Of a DNA stretch of 64,000 nucleotides, positions 53,129 to 62,134 are shown piece after piece. The stretch is from assembly GCF_000336815.1 (NCBI RefSeq), contig NZ_AOLG01000054.1:45394-109393 (forward strand). Reading direction: 5' to 3'. The position numbers and the translations under genes were made by a program. The notes beneath the pieces were generated by a model, which saw only the letters and a list, made by a program, of their open reading frames with translations, searched no databases and was not told where the DNA came from. Each line of letters starts with the position of its first letter. Position 1 is the first letter of the stretch. This DNA comes from Haloferax prahovense DSM 18310 (GTDB lineage Archaea; Halobacteriota; Halobacteria; Halobacteriales; Haloferacaceae).

Positions 53129-53164
53129 CTAGGTACCTAGAGGTGGCGCGCGCGCCACCACTAG
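53129..53164. repeat. Adjacent palindromes after the Bat-type gene
   Basis: CTAGGTACCTAG (53129-53140) is a perfect palindrome. GGTGGCGCGCGCGCCACC (53142-53159) is another, and flanking CTAG on both sides extends it to 28 bases (53137-53164) with one mismatched pair. They lie 51 bases beyond the stop and 76 before the next ATG. Terminator or protein-binding site are both possible. Confidence 0.6.
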
Positions 53165-53239
53165 TTGGATAGCAGCGACCGATATATCCACGAGCGTCGT
53201 CGGCACGGGTGTCGGCGAGGCGCCGACGCGAACCGAACC

Positions 53240-53587
53240 ATGGACGAAACTCGCGTGTTACCGGGCAACGATGTGGGATGGAATACGGGGGCGACCGACG
53301 AGGTCGTCGCCCGACACGACTGGGGCGGACGAGACACCCTCGCGGTGACCGTCGTCACCGCGGCCGCCCAGTTGAAAGACGTGGACGCCGTCAACCTCCC
53401 GCCGCTGTCCGAGACTATCGACCCCGACGCGCTCTGCCAACTGTTCGCTCCGCTGGCGCGGACACCGGCGACGGACGGCGGCACCCGCGGGTCGGTCGTC
53501 CCATCGCGCGGTCGAATCGGGTTCCGGTACGCTGCCTGCGACGTGACCGTCTGGGCCGACGGAACGGTCATCGTCAAGTCCGCCTGA
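53240..53587 (+). CDS. HalOD1-like output-domain protein
   Basis: 115 aa. LAVTVVTAAAQLKDVDAVNL, then LPPLSETIDPDALCQLF and a late beta strand VTVWADGTVIVKS, matches the HalOD1 output domain. Such domains act at the end of haloarchaeal signalling proteins; this one is free-standing. ATG 53240 preferred to the upstream frame start. Confidence 0.8.
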   Translation: MDETRVLPGNDVGWNTGATDEVVARHDWGGRDTLAVTVVTAAAQLKDVDAVNLPPLSETIDPDALCQLFAPLARTPATDGGTRGSVVPSRGRIGFRYAACDVTVWADGTVIVKSA

Positions 53588-53820
53588 CGCATCGACACAC
53601 GAACGAATCGGTATCACCACCCACCACCACACGACGCGGCACCGAACGAGGTGCCGCGAGAGCCACCTGTCGCCTGCGACCCACCCACCACCGCGCGGGC
53701 GACGCGGCCACATTTCCTTTGACGACCGACGACGCCGACGCGGCGCGATGCGATGCAACGCGACAGAGCACGACGCGAGAGTGCGACGGGTTTTGGTACA
53801 CAGAGCCGCTACCGGAGGGC

Positions 53821-54309
53821 ATGGGATACGCCTGTCCGGTCTGCGACGCGCCGCAGCGCGACGAGACGCACCTCGCGAACCACCTCGCGTTGCAGGCCAT
53901 CGTCCACGGCGACGACCACGAGACGTGGCTGGACGAACACGCTCCCGAGTGGGCCGACCTGAACGCCGACTCGCTCGGCCCGCTCGTCTCCGACCTGGCC
54001 GAGGAACGGGAGTTCGACGAGGTGTTCGAGGACACGGTCGACCGCACGGGAGGCCGAGGTCACGGTCACGACCACAATCATGGCCACGACATCCCCGACC
54101 GACAGCCGCAGCAGTTCGGCGGCTCCGGCGGGTCGCAGTCGCTGTCTGGCGACGCGGCGCGCATCTTCGAGGAGGCGCAGTCGCTCACTCGCGAGATGTA
54201 CGAGGAGGGAGAAGACGGCGAGGAAACCGGCGACGACGAGCACGCGGGGCGTGACGACGCCGGCGACGCCGACAGTGCCGATGACGACGCGGACAGGAAA
54301 GAGTCGTAA
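53821..54309 (+). CDS. DUF5810-like zinc-finger protein
   Basis: 162 aa. The start MGYACPVCDAPQRDETHLAN HL is a C2H2-like zinc finger (CPVC...HLxxH). A middle helix follows, then a His-rich GHGHDHNHGHD run and an acidic tail. I recall this as DUF5810. Longer in-frame reading to 53209 passes through the HalOD1 gene and is rejected. It lies 24 bases before the DUF5809-like gene. Gap 53588-53820 holds nothing recognised. Confidence 0.75.
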   Translation: MGYACPVCDAPQRDETHLANHLALQAIVHGDDHETWLDEHAPEWADLNADSLGPLVSDLAEEREFDEVFEDTVDRTGGRGHGHDHNHGHDIPDRQPQQFGGSGGSQSLSGDAARIFEEAQSLTREMYEEGEDGEETGDDEHAGRDDAGDADSADDDADRKES

Positions 54310-54333
54310 GTCCGGGCCCCGAATCGACTGGCG

Positions 54334-54837
54334 ATGGAAACCCACGGGACGATTGCTCCGGCGTCGCTCGACGAGGCCGAGGCCGCCTTCGACCGCGTCG
54401 GACCGACCGCACAGGTGGTCGTCCGCGAGACGGCCAAGGCGATGGACTTCGACCGCGAGGAGTACCGAGCGCGCGTGACCGGCGACGTAATCGAGACCGT
54501 CCGCAACGCGCTGTTCGCCGAGTCGCTTTCGGTCTCCGTCGGCACGCGCGACGAGTTCGACGACTGGCGCGCGGCCCACGAGCGCTACGAGGTCGTCGAA
54601 CTCGGCAACCCCGACGTGGACCGCGTCGCGTGGCACGCGGTTCCGTTCGCCGAGACGGTGCTGGCGACGACGTTCCAAAACGAGCGAGACGCCGCCGTCA
54701 GTACGCTCCGACGCAACGCCTTCGGCCGCGTCTACCGCGACGCGCTCCTCGGGGAGGAAGCCGAGAGCGACGAGGCGGCCGCGGCCGACGACGACGACGC
54801 CGAGACCGACGACGACGCGACCGGAGCAGACCGATGA
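54334..54837 (+). CDS. DUF5809-like protein
   Basis: 167 aa, soluble. DFDREEYRARVTGDVIETVR and VAWHAVPFAETVLATTFQNE look conserved; the C-terminus is an acidic Asp/Glu tail. I recall the family as DUF5809, usually next to DUF5810. Its TGA overlaps the ATG of the Nudix gene. Role unknown. Confidence 0.75.
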   Translation: METHGTIAPASLDEAEAAFDRVGPTAQVVVRETAKAMDFDREEYRARVTGDVIETVRNALFAESLSVSVGTRDEFDDWRAAHERYEVVELGNPDVDRVAWHAVPFAETVLATTFQNERDAAVSTLRRNAFGRVYRDALLGEEAESDEAAAADDDDAETDDDATGADR

Positions 54838-55397
54838 CCGACGACGGCCGCCGTCACGAGCGCCTGCCCGACCCCGAGTGGCGCGTGCTGGAATCCGAAA
54901 CCGAGTACGAGACCGGCTGGTTCACCGGCGGCTACGACCTCGTCGAACAGCCCAACGGGACCACGAAGCGCTACTACTGGGCCGAACTGGCGACCGCGGT
55001 GGTCGTCGTCGCCGTCGCGGACGACCACGTCGTCTTCGTCGAGCAGTACCGGCCGAACATCCGCCAGACCCAGTTCGAACTCCCCGCGGGCGTCGTCGAG
55101 AAGGGCGAGTCGTTCACCGACGCCGGACTGCGCGAACTCCGCGAGGAGACCGGCTTCGCCGCCGACTCCGCGTCGGTCATCGGCGACGTGTGGTGTTCGA
55201 CCGGCGTCCTCCGCCACCGCCGCGGCTTCGTCTTCGCCGAGGGGCTCACGCCGGTCGAACGCGACCTCGACGACAACGAGTTCCTCTCGGTCCGCGCCGT
55301 GCCGGTCGAGGAGGCCATCGGGCGAGCGACCGAACCGCCGACGAACGACGCGACCGTCGAGGGCGTCCTCCTCGCCCGCGACGAGGGCCTGCTGTAG
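54834..55397 (+). CDS. Nudix hydrolase, ADP-ribose pyrophosphatase-like
   Basis: 187 aa. A full Nudix box: Gly, five residues, Glu, seven residues, RELREETGF (about residues 83-105). FVEQYRPNIRQTQFELPAGV just before it is the ADP-ribose pyrophosphatase pattern. ATG overlaps the upstream stop by four bases, and the next gene's ATG follows its stop directly. It is more complete than the cut Nudix gene at 17-491. Confidence 0.92.
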   Translation: MTDDGRRHERLPDPEWRVLESETEYETGWFTGGYDLVEQPNGTTKRYYWAELATAVVVVAVADDHVVFVEQYRPNIRQTQFELPAGVVEKGESFTDAGLRELREETGFAADSASVIGDVWCSTGVLRHRRGFVFAEGLTPVERDLDDNEFLSVRAVPVEEAIGRATEPPTNDATVEGVLLARDEGLL

Positions 55398-55748
55398 ATG
55401 GTCGACGAAATCTCCCCCGCGGCGGTCGAAGAACTCCTCGACGGAGAGGACCCGCCGCTCGTCGTCGACGTGAGCACCGAGGCCGAGTTCGCGCTCGGAC
55501 ACGTGCCGGGGAGCATCAACGTCCCGCTTTCCGACCTCGTCTCGCACCTCGACCGCATCGCGAGCGCAGAGCGCATCGTCACCGTCTGTCCGCGGGGCGA
55601 GGCGAGCGTGCAGGCCGTCCGCCTGCTTTCGGCCTACGAGGGGACCGAAAACGCCCGTATCGAGAGCATGGCCGGCGGACTCGACGCGTGGGCCGGCCCG
55701 CTCGAAGAGGGCATCGACGAGGGCGGGCGCGGCGATGGACGCCGCTGA
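55398..55748 (+). CDS. Rhodanese-domain protein
   Basis: 116 aa. EFALGHVPGSINVPLSDL and the active loop VTVCPRGEAS with Cys near residue 62 identify a single rhodanese domain, which moves sulfur as a persulfide. Its ATG follows the Nudix stop with no gap, so both are on one transcript. Confidence 0.93.
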   Translation: MVDEISPAAVEELLDGEDPPLVVDVSTEAEFALGHVPGSINVPLSDLVSHLDRIASAERIVTVCPRGEASVQAVRLLSAYEGTENARIESMAGGLDAWAGPLEEGIDEGGRGDGRR

Positions 55749-55872
55749 GCGGCGGCGTCGCTGACGCGTGACGCGGCCGCGGACACGAGCGGTCGGGCGA
55801 CTGGCGGACTAACGGCTCGTGTGCGCTGATTTGCTTCGAAAAATCTCGACGGCGGGCTAATTCAGAGGTCGG

Positions 55873-56178
<306 letters not shown>

Positions 56179-56232
56179 CTACAGGATGGGGATATTAAAC
56201 AGTATCGGGAGGCGGGGTCGCCGTCCCCGGCT

Positions 56233-57270
56233 TCAAGCGCCCGAGTCGTCCGTGGACGACGTTTCCGATTCGTCGTCCGCCGTCGCGTCGTCGGTCGTGG
56301 TCGTGCCGTCGTCGTCGGACTGCTCATCGTCGGTGGTCACCGCGGGGGCGCTCCCGTCGGCGTCCTTCGCCCGTTTGTCGTTTCCGGGCGGCGTCTCCGG
56401 GGCGTTGCCGTGGTCACCATCGCCGGACGAGCCCTCGGACGCGTCGTCGGTCACGCCGGTCGCGTCGGTCGCGTTTCCGGCGTCTTCACGAACGTCATCG
56501 GCGCGGCCGCTCGCCTCAGAACGCGAGTTTCCCGGGGCATCGCTCCGTCCCGCTTCGTCCGGCCGCCCGTTGCGGTCGGTCTCCGACTCGTTTTCGGCGC
56601 GGTCGCGGCCGATTCCCTTTCCGGGGTTCCCCGCGATTTCGCGGGCGATTTCGGCGACTTCGGGGCCGGTGAGTTCGCTCGCGTTCGTGCGGAGCCTATC
56701 GAGCTCGGCCGTCTCGACGCCGCGCGCCGAGAGCTCCTCGGCGGGGACCGTCGAGGCGGCGTCAGCCGTCTGGTTCAGCATGCTCCGGGTGCGCTCGATG
56801 TCGGCGACCGTCTGGGTCAACCGCGCGCGGTACTGGCCCTCCGAGAGGGTGCCGTTTTCGCGCTGGGCTTCGAGGCGGTCCCTGCGCTGTTCGAGTTCGG
56901 TGAGGCGCTCGCGCACCGTCACGACCTGCGTGGCGACGACCGCGGCCTTCGAGGCGTTCGAGTTCGCGTTCGCGAAGCGCGCTTCGAAGGTACGTCGTTC
57001 GAGCTCCCCGTCGGTCTCGGAGCCCTGCACGCCGATGACGGCGGACAGGCGCTGACCGGGGAGCGTCACCGACGACGCGGCGCTATCGTTGGCCGCCGTG
57101 TCGTTGGTCGCGCTGTCGTTCGCGGTCGTCTGTGCGACGGGAGCGGCGGCCGAGCCATCGGTGGCCGTCAGTCCCATCGGTCCGGCCGGGGCGGCAAGAG
57201 CGAGCGGTGCGCCAACCGTCGCCAGCAACACGGCGGCGGCGACGGCGAGCGCAGCGGTTCGTCGACTCAT
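56233..57270 (-). CDS. Secreted coiled-coil protein with acidic tail, unknown
   Basis: 345 aa. A Sec-type signal (residues 4-27, ending ALAAPAG), a helical middle with RERLTELEQRRDRLEAQREN and further coiled-coil, then a low-complexity tail of about 140 residues rich in Asp, Ser and Thr. Several Asn-x-Ser/Thr sequons suggest glycosylation. 147 bases downstream of the next gene on the same strand. No family recognised. ATG 57270 precedes the signal directly. Confidence 0.72.
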   Translation of the reverse strand: MSRRTAALAVAAAVLLATVGAPLALAAPAGPMGLTATDGSAAAPVAQTTANDSATNDTAANDSAASSVTLPGQRLSAVIGVQGSETDGELERRTFEARFANANSNASKAAVVATQVVTVRERLTELEQRRDRLEAQRENGTLSEGQYRARLTQTVADIERTRSMLNQTADAASTVPAEELSARGVETAELDRLRTNASELTGPEVAEIAREIAGNPGKGIGRDRAENESETDRNGRPDEAGRSDAPGNSRSEASGRADDVREDAGNATDATGVTDDASEGSSGDGDHGNAPETPPGNDKRAKDADGSAPAVTTDDEQSDDDGTTTTDDATADDESETSSTDDSGA

Positions 57271-57417
57271 CACTCTCGTTTTGGAACCCCGTTCCGATAT
57301 AAACGTGCGGTCGTGCCCGCGAATCAACCCCAGTCAACGGCAGTTCGAGCGTCGCATTCGGGTCGCCGCTGTCTTCCGATTAGGGACCGACCACCGACCG
57401 AAACGGTCGTAAGATAT

Positions 57418-58695
57418 TTATTCACCGTTCGCGTCGCCGCCGTCCTCGTCCGCGTCGTCTTCTGGCAGACGGAGGACGTTCTCGCGGCCGAGGCGGAAGC
57501 CCTCGATGGTTCCCTCGTCGCGCATTCCGCGGACGACCTTGCTCGTCTTCGCGTCGGTCCAGTCGAGCGCGCCGGCGACCTCCTGTTGCTTGATGCGGCC
57601 GCCGCGGGACTCGATGAGCCGGAGGACGCGCTCTTCGTTGCTGAGGAGTTCCGGCGGCGGACTCGGCTCGCCGTCCTCGTCGCCCGCGTTGGAGTCGTCG
57701 TCGGGTTCGTCTGCACCGGCTCCGGCGCTCGCCGCGGCGGTCGCTGCGTCGTCGGCCGCCGCCGAGTCGGCTTCGCCCGCGCTCGCGGCGGCCGAGTCGG
57801 TGGACGCGCCGGCGTCCGTACTGCCAGCCGCGCCGGCCACGTTTGCGCCGCCGTTGCCGCCGTCGCCGCCGCCAAGCGCGCCGCGCGAGCGGAGATAGAG
57901 CGCGCCGGCACCGACGAGGACGACGAGGACGAGCGCGATGAGCGCGGTCGTCGTCGGGAACGGGTCGTCGTCCGCGACGGGCGTCTCGGAGTCTGTCGGG
58001 GTCGCCGTCGCCGTCACCGTCGTTCCGGAGCCGCCAGCGCCGCGTTCGAGGACGACGTTCGGCTCGCCCGAGACGAACTCGGTCTGGGAGCCGCGCCAGA
58101 TGACCGTGTTTTCTCGCGTCTCGTCGCCCGCTGGTTCGACGGTCGCCGCGCCGTACTCGTCGGGCCACGAGAGGATGAGCCGGGAGCTACTGTCGAGGAA
58201 GAAGCCCTCGATGGCGTCGCCGACGACGAGGCGGTCGCCGTCGACCGCCGCGAAGTTGGACCACTCGAAGGAGTAGGAGACGACGCCGAAGCTATCGGGG
58301 AGCGACCGCGTCTCCGCCGAGACCGAGACGTTCGTGGCAGCCATCTCCCGGCCGGTGGCGTTCTCGGCGGCCCCGACGGTCGAGGCGATGCGCTCCGCGA
58401 ACGCCGAGGTGTAGTCGTCCGGGTTGGCCCGCACGTCGTCTCGGAGCGACTGGAAGGCCTCGGTCGTGTTCTCGTCGTCGAGCCGGGTCCAGTACTGAAT
58501 CTCCCAGCGGGCGTCGCCGCTCTCGGAGACCTCGACGACGATTCGCGTGCTGTCCGGTTCGACGCCCTGTTGGACGAGCGGTTCGACGCCCGGACCGCTC
58601 GCCGGCGCCTCCTGTGCGGCCGCGGTCGGGGCGACCACGGCGAGCACGCAGAGGGCGGCACACAGGACTGCGAAGACAGCGTCTCGTGTCGCCAT
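57418..58695 (-). CDS. Membrane-anchored winged-helix regulator (signal, ectodomain, TM, HTH)
   Basis: 425 aa. A Sec signal (1-28), an exposed beta-rich domain (30-235), one membrane helix (about 250-270), an Ala/Ser/Gly-rich linker, and a C-terminal winged helix (EERVLRLIESRGGRIKQQEV, then WTDAKTSKVVRGMRDEG). This is a one-component surface sensor with DNA-binding domain inside the cell. The outer domain may sense the envelope; ligand unknown. The helix resembles MarR-like domains of haloarchaea. Confidence 0.85.
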   Translation of the reverse strand: MATRDAVFAVLCAALCVLAVVAPTAAAQEAPASGPGVEPLVQQGVEPDSTRIVVEVSESGDARWEIQYWTRLDDENTTEAFQSLRDDVRANPDDYTSAFAERIASTVGAAENATGREMAATNVSVSAETRSLPDSFGVVSYSFEWSNFAAVDGDRLVVGDAIEGFFLDSSSRLILSWPDEYGAATVEPAGDETRENTVIWRGSQTEFVSGEPNVVLERGAGGSGTTVTATATPTDSETPVADDDPFPTTTALIALVLVVLVGAGALYLRSRGALGGGDGGNGGANVAGAAGSTDAGASTDSAAASAGEADSAAADDAATAAASAGAGADEPDDDSNAGDEDGEPSPPPELLSNEERVLRLIESRGGRIKQQEVAGALDWTDAKTSKVVRGMRDEGTIEGFRLGRENVLRLPEDDADEDGGDANGE

Positions 58696-58747
58696 TGAGC
58701 GTTCGTGCGAGCGCACGCAGAAAAAGTGACGCGGTTCTTCGCGCCGC

Positions 58748-61045
58748 TCAGTCCGCCCAGCGTCTGACGAGCGGCAGACGAGCGCGGACGACGGCGTTCG
58801 CCGCGGCCACGGCCTCGTCTGCGTCGGCGCGGGTGACGCCGTCGCCGTACTTGGCGCGCTCGTAGCGTCGGCCGACCTGTCGGGTCCGCTCGTCCACGCC
58901 GACCCGGGAGAGCGAATCGAGGTACGCCCTGACCGTCTCGCCGGGGCGGCGCGGGCGGTAGTCGCGTTCGAGAGCGAGTTCGAGGCGGTCGTACGCCCGG
59001 AACACGTCGTCTGCCGGCGAGTCGGTGCGCCGCTGATACGCCGCGGTGGCGAACCGGAGCTGCGCCGGGAGCCGGGTCCGCCTGACGCCGGCCACGACGC
59101 CGAGGAGGCCGACGAGACCGACGAATATCGTCTCCCGCGACGGCATCTCGGGGACGAGTCCGCCGTCCTCGTCCTCCTCGGTCGTGCCGTCGCCTGTGGG
59201 CGTGATGCCGAGACGCTCGTCGATGTTGGGGCCCGGTGCGTTGCTGTCGATGGGCGTCCCGTTCGGCTCGGACCCGTTTTCGGTCGGCGTCTCGGTGTCG
59301 TTCGCGGTCGTCGTGGGCTGTTCGGTCTCGTTGGACTCGGCGTTCGTCTCGTTGGTGTCGACGCCCAGTCGACCCTCGTTTCGGGCGTCGCTGAGGGTGG
59401 TCGACTCCGCGTCCTGCCGGGGGCCGGCGGGCGTCGGGTCGAAGCGGACCCAGCCGGTGTCCTCGAAGTAGACTTCGACCCACGCGTGGGAGTCGAGGCC
59501 GCGGACGACGTAGCGGTCGCCGTCGACGCGCTCGCCGGTCGTGTAGCCGGTGACGAAGCGCGCGGGGACGCCCTCCGAGCGGAGCAACACCACCATCGTC
59601 GAGGCGTAGTAGGTGCAGTAGCCGGCGTCCATCTCGAAGAGGAACGACTCGGCGATGTCGCCGTCGGGACGGGACACCCGGAGCGAGTACTCCTTGTTGG
59701 CTTCGAGCCACTCCTCGACGGCGACGGCCTTGTCGTACGGCGTCTCCGCGTCGCCCGTTATCTCGGCGGCGCGGTCGCGGACGCGGTCGGACGTGCTGTC
59801 GGGGAGTGCGAGATACCGCTCGCGAATCTCGTCGGGGTAGTCGGTGCCCGTCCGCCGGAGCGACGCCGCGGTGTACTGCGGGACGGCGCTCGTGACGTTG
59901 TAGGTCTCGCCGATTTCGACGGCTCGGTCGGGTCGGAGGTTCCCCTGCTGGGTGACGAGCGTCTCGTTTTCGATGTCGCCGGAGACGGCGACGGGCCGCC
60001 ACGCCGCGGGCATGGAGTCGAGCGGCGTCGCCGGCGTGACGGTCTGGCGGACCAAGCGCGACGGCCCCTCGGGGCCGGCCAATCGACCGCCCTCGTAGTC
60101 GCGGGTGTCGCCCGTTCTGACCCAACCGTCGCCGGTGTACCGGTCGAACGTCGCCGTCTGCCAGTAGTCCGGCGAGGTGCTCTGGACCTCGAAGCGGACC
60201 TGCGGCGAGAGGCTGATGCTCCCGACGATGGAGATGCGGTCGTCAGCGCTCACGAGGCTGGCCTCGACGGTCGGCTGTTCGGCCACGCCCTCGTCGGGGA
60301 TGACCGGCGACCCGCCCGCGCCGGGAAGGACCGTGACGGTGGCCGAGAGGACGACCATCGCGGCGAGGACGACCGTCAGCACGTCGAGTTGGCCGCCTGC
60401 GCTCCCGAAGCGGTCGATGCCGTCGAAGCCGACTGCGGCCATGCCCGCGCCGACGCCGAGGAGCGTGAGCGTCCCCGTCGCGTCGGTGGTGAGGACGAAC
60501 AGGCCGAGGCCGCTCCCGGCGACCGCGACGGCCGGCGCGATTCGTCCGCGGACCGCGAGGTACCACGCGAGGAACACCGGGCCGGGCGTCACCGCGAGCG
60601 CCCACACGTCGGCCGACAGGAGTCGGAGCGCCGAGAGGCCGCTGAGGAGCGCGAACGTGTCGGCCAGCAGTCGCTCCGGCGAGAGTAACGCGACTTGGCT
60701 CTCGGGGAGCGCGAGGAAGTACGCCGCGAAGCCGCCGGCGGCGATGAGGGCCGCGAGGCCGAGGGCGTAGCGGGGGCGGAGCGTCCAGCCCACGACGGTC
60801 GCGAGGGCGAGCGTCCCCGCGGCGAGGAGGACGAACTGGTCGCGGCGACCCACGACGTTCGTGATGTCGTAGACGACCGCGAGGAACGCGCCGACGAGGA
60901 CCAGCGAGGCCGCCGTCGCGAGGAGGTCGGCGGGGACGCCGAAGACGGTGTTCGTGGCGGAGGACGCCGACCTCGTCGCTGACGCCGACGCGCTCGCGGC
61001 CGACCGCGACGAGTCCGAGCCGCGCCGGTTCGTGTCGGTGCTCAT
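58748..61045 (-). CDS. Transglutaminase-like membrane protein (DUF3488/TgpA type)
   Basis: 765 aa. Residues 35-245 hold about seven membrane helices. The transglutaminase core has Cys 477 (GYCTYYAS), His 520 (DSHAWVEVYF) and Asp 536 (FDPTP). A disordered segment and one more helix near 640 follow, then a helical C-terminal domain. Such proteins are usually encoded with DUF58 and MoxR genes, as here. Substrate is unknown; likely surface proteins. Confidence 0.92.
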   Translation of the reverse strand: MSTDTNRRGSDSSRSAASASASATRSASSATNTVFGVPADLLATAASLVLVGAFLAVVYDITNVVGRRDQFVLLAAGTLALATVVGWTLRPRYALGLAALIAAGGFAAYFLALPESQVALLSPERLLADTFALLSGLSALRLLSADVWALAVTPGPVFLAWYLAVRGRIAPAVAVAGSGLGLFVLTTDATGTLTLLGVGAGMAAVGFDGIDRFGSAGGQLDVLTVVLAAMVVLSATVTVLPGAGGSPVIPDEGVAEQPTVEASLVSADDRISIVGSISLSPQVRFEVQSTSPDYWQTATFDRYTGDGWVRTGDTRDYEGGRLAGPEGPSRLVRQTVTPATPLDSMPAAWRPVAVSGDIENETLVTQQGNLRPDRAVEIGETYNVTSAVPQYTAASLRRTGTDYPDEIRERYLALPDSTSDRVRDRAAEITGDAETPYDKAVAVEEWLEANKEYSLRVSRPDGDIAESFLFEMDAGYCTYYASTMVVLLRSEGVPARFVTGYTTGERVDGDRYVVRGLDSHAWVEVYFEDTGWVRFDPTPAGPRQDAESTTLSDARNEGRLGVDTNETNAESNETEQPTTTANDTETPTENGSEPNGTPIDSNAPGPNIDERLGITPTGDGTTEEDEDGGLVPEMPSRETIFVGLVGLLGVVAGVRRTRLPAQLRFATAAYQRRTDSPADDVFRAYDRLELALERDYRPRRPGETVRAYLDSLSRVGVDERTRQVGRRYERAKYGDGVTRADADEAVAAANAVVRARLPLVRRWAD

Positions 61046-61106
61046 CGCGGCACCTCCGGTCGCGCAGGGGTGCGTCTCGCCCCGTCAGAACGGTCGCGTG
61101 GACCCG

Positions 61107-62129
61107 TCACGCCGACACCCCCGAGTCGGCACCGCGGGTTCCGACGCGACTCGTCGGAGTCGACGACTCCACCGCGTCGCGCTCGGCGCGCAGGCGGTCG
61201 AACGTGGTCTCGCGGCCGCCGAGCGCGACGTGGGTCTTCCCGGCGTCGCCGCTGACGACGACCTCGGCGGTCTCGTCGGGGACCGACCCCGACCGGAGCC
61301 GCGAGAGGTGGACGAGGACGCGCCGGCGGTCGCCGGGCGTCGCCTCCACGGTTCCCGCGGGCGAGGTGAGGTGGACCGGAACGCCGGCGTCGAGAAGCGC
61401 ACAGCAGAGCGTCGCGGCCGCCTCCGCCGCGTCGTCCTCGTGGCCGTCGGTCGCGCCGGTGGAGACGCGAACCGCGTCGGCCGTGACCCGGTCGGAGTAG
61501 GCTTTCACCATGAGGTCGCCGGACTTGGCGCTCGACTTCCAGTGGATGTCGCGGAGCGGGTCGCCGGGGACGTACTCGCGCAGGCGGTCGAACTCGGCGC
61601 GTTCGTCGGTGCGCCCCGCGTCGGCGAGCGCCGAGAGATCTCGCCGGGCCGCCGCCCCGAGCGACCGGACCCGCGGGAAGACGAGCACTTCGGTCGTCCC
61701 GCCGGCGGTGAACGACTTCGAGAACAGCCCGAGGATGTCGCGGGCGACGACGGTCGCCGGGCCGAGCGTCGCCGGGCCGCGACCGCGGTAGGTCACCTCG
61801 TAGTCGACGCGGCCGTCGCCGACGACCGAGTCGACCGCGGTGTCGCCGTCGAGACCGGACGAGAGCGCGTCGGTCGTGGTCGCCGGAAACGGCCTGTCGG
61901 CGTCGAGGTCGAGCGAGACGGTGTGGGTCTCGCCGGGGAAGCCGTCGTCGGGCGCGACGCGCTCGACGCGGGGCGGCGAGACGCGCCAGACCTGCACCGC
62001 GCCGACGACGAGGCCGACGGCGACCGGAACGACGACCGCGTTGAGCGCCCGCGGGCCGTAGGCGACGGCGTTGGCGACGCCGACGACCACGACCGCGACG
62101 GCGACCCAGCCGCGGAGGGTGAGCTTCAT
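61107..62129 (-). CDS. DUF58 protein with two N-terminal membrane helices
   Basis: 340 aa. Two helices (residues 7-45), a beta-rich domain and the DUF58 signature YVPGDPLRDIHWKSSAKSGD (near residue 195). Part of the MoxR-DUF58-transglutaminase operon. The VWA-like fold may assemble with the AAA ATPase. ATG 62129 preferred to 62138. It ends 61 bases before the transglutaminase ATG. Confidence 0.9.
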   Translation of the reverse strand: MKLTLRGWVAVAVVVVGVANAVAYGPRALNAVVVPVAVGLVVGAVQVWRVSPPRVERVAPDDGFPGETHTVSLDLDADRPFPATTTDALSSGLDGDTAVDSVVGDGRVDYEVTYRGRGPATLGPATVVARDILGLFSKSFTAGGTTEVLVFPRVRSLGAAARRDLSALADAGRTDERAEFDRLREYVPGDPLRDIHWKSSAKSGDLMVKAYSDRVTADAVRVSTGATDGHEDDAAEAAATLCCALLDAGVPVHLTSPAGTVEATPGDRRRVLVHLSRLRSGSVPDETAEVVVSGDAGKTHVALGGRETTFDRLRAERDAVESSTPTSRVGTRGADSGVSA

Positions 62130-62134
62130 GGGTC

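Noticed and set aside
53209-53820. N-terminal extension of the DUF5810-like protein
   Set aside because: The in-frame stretch runs through the HalOD1-like gene in another frame and is Arg-rich; the zinc finger at 53821 marks the true start.
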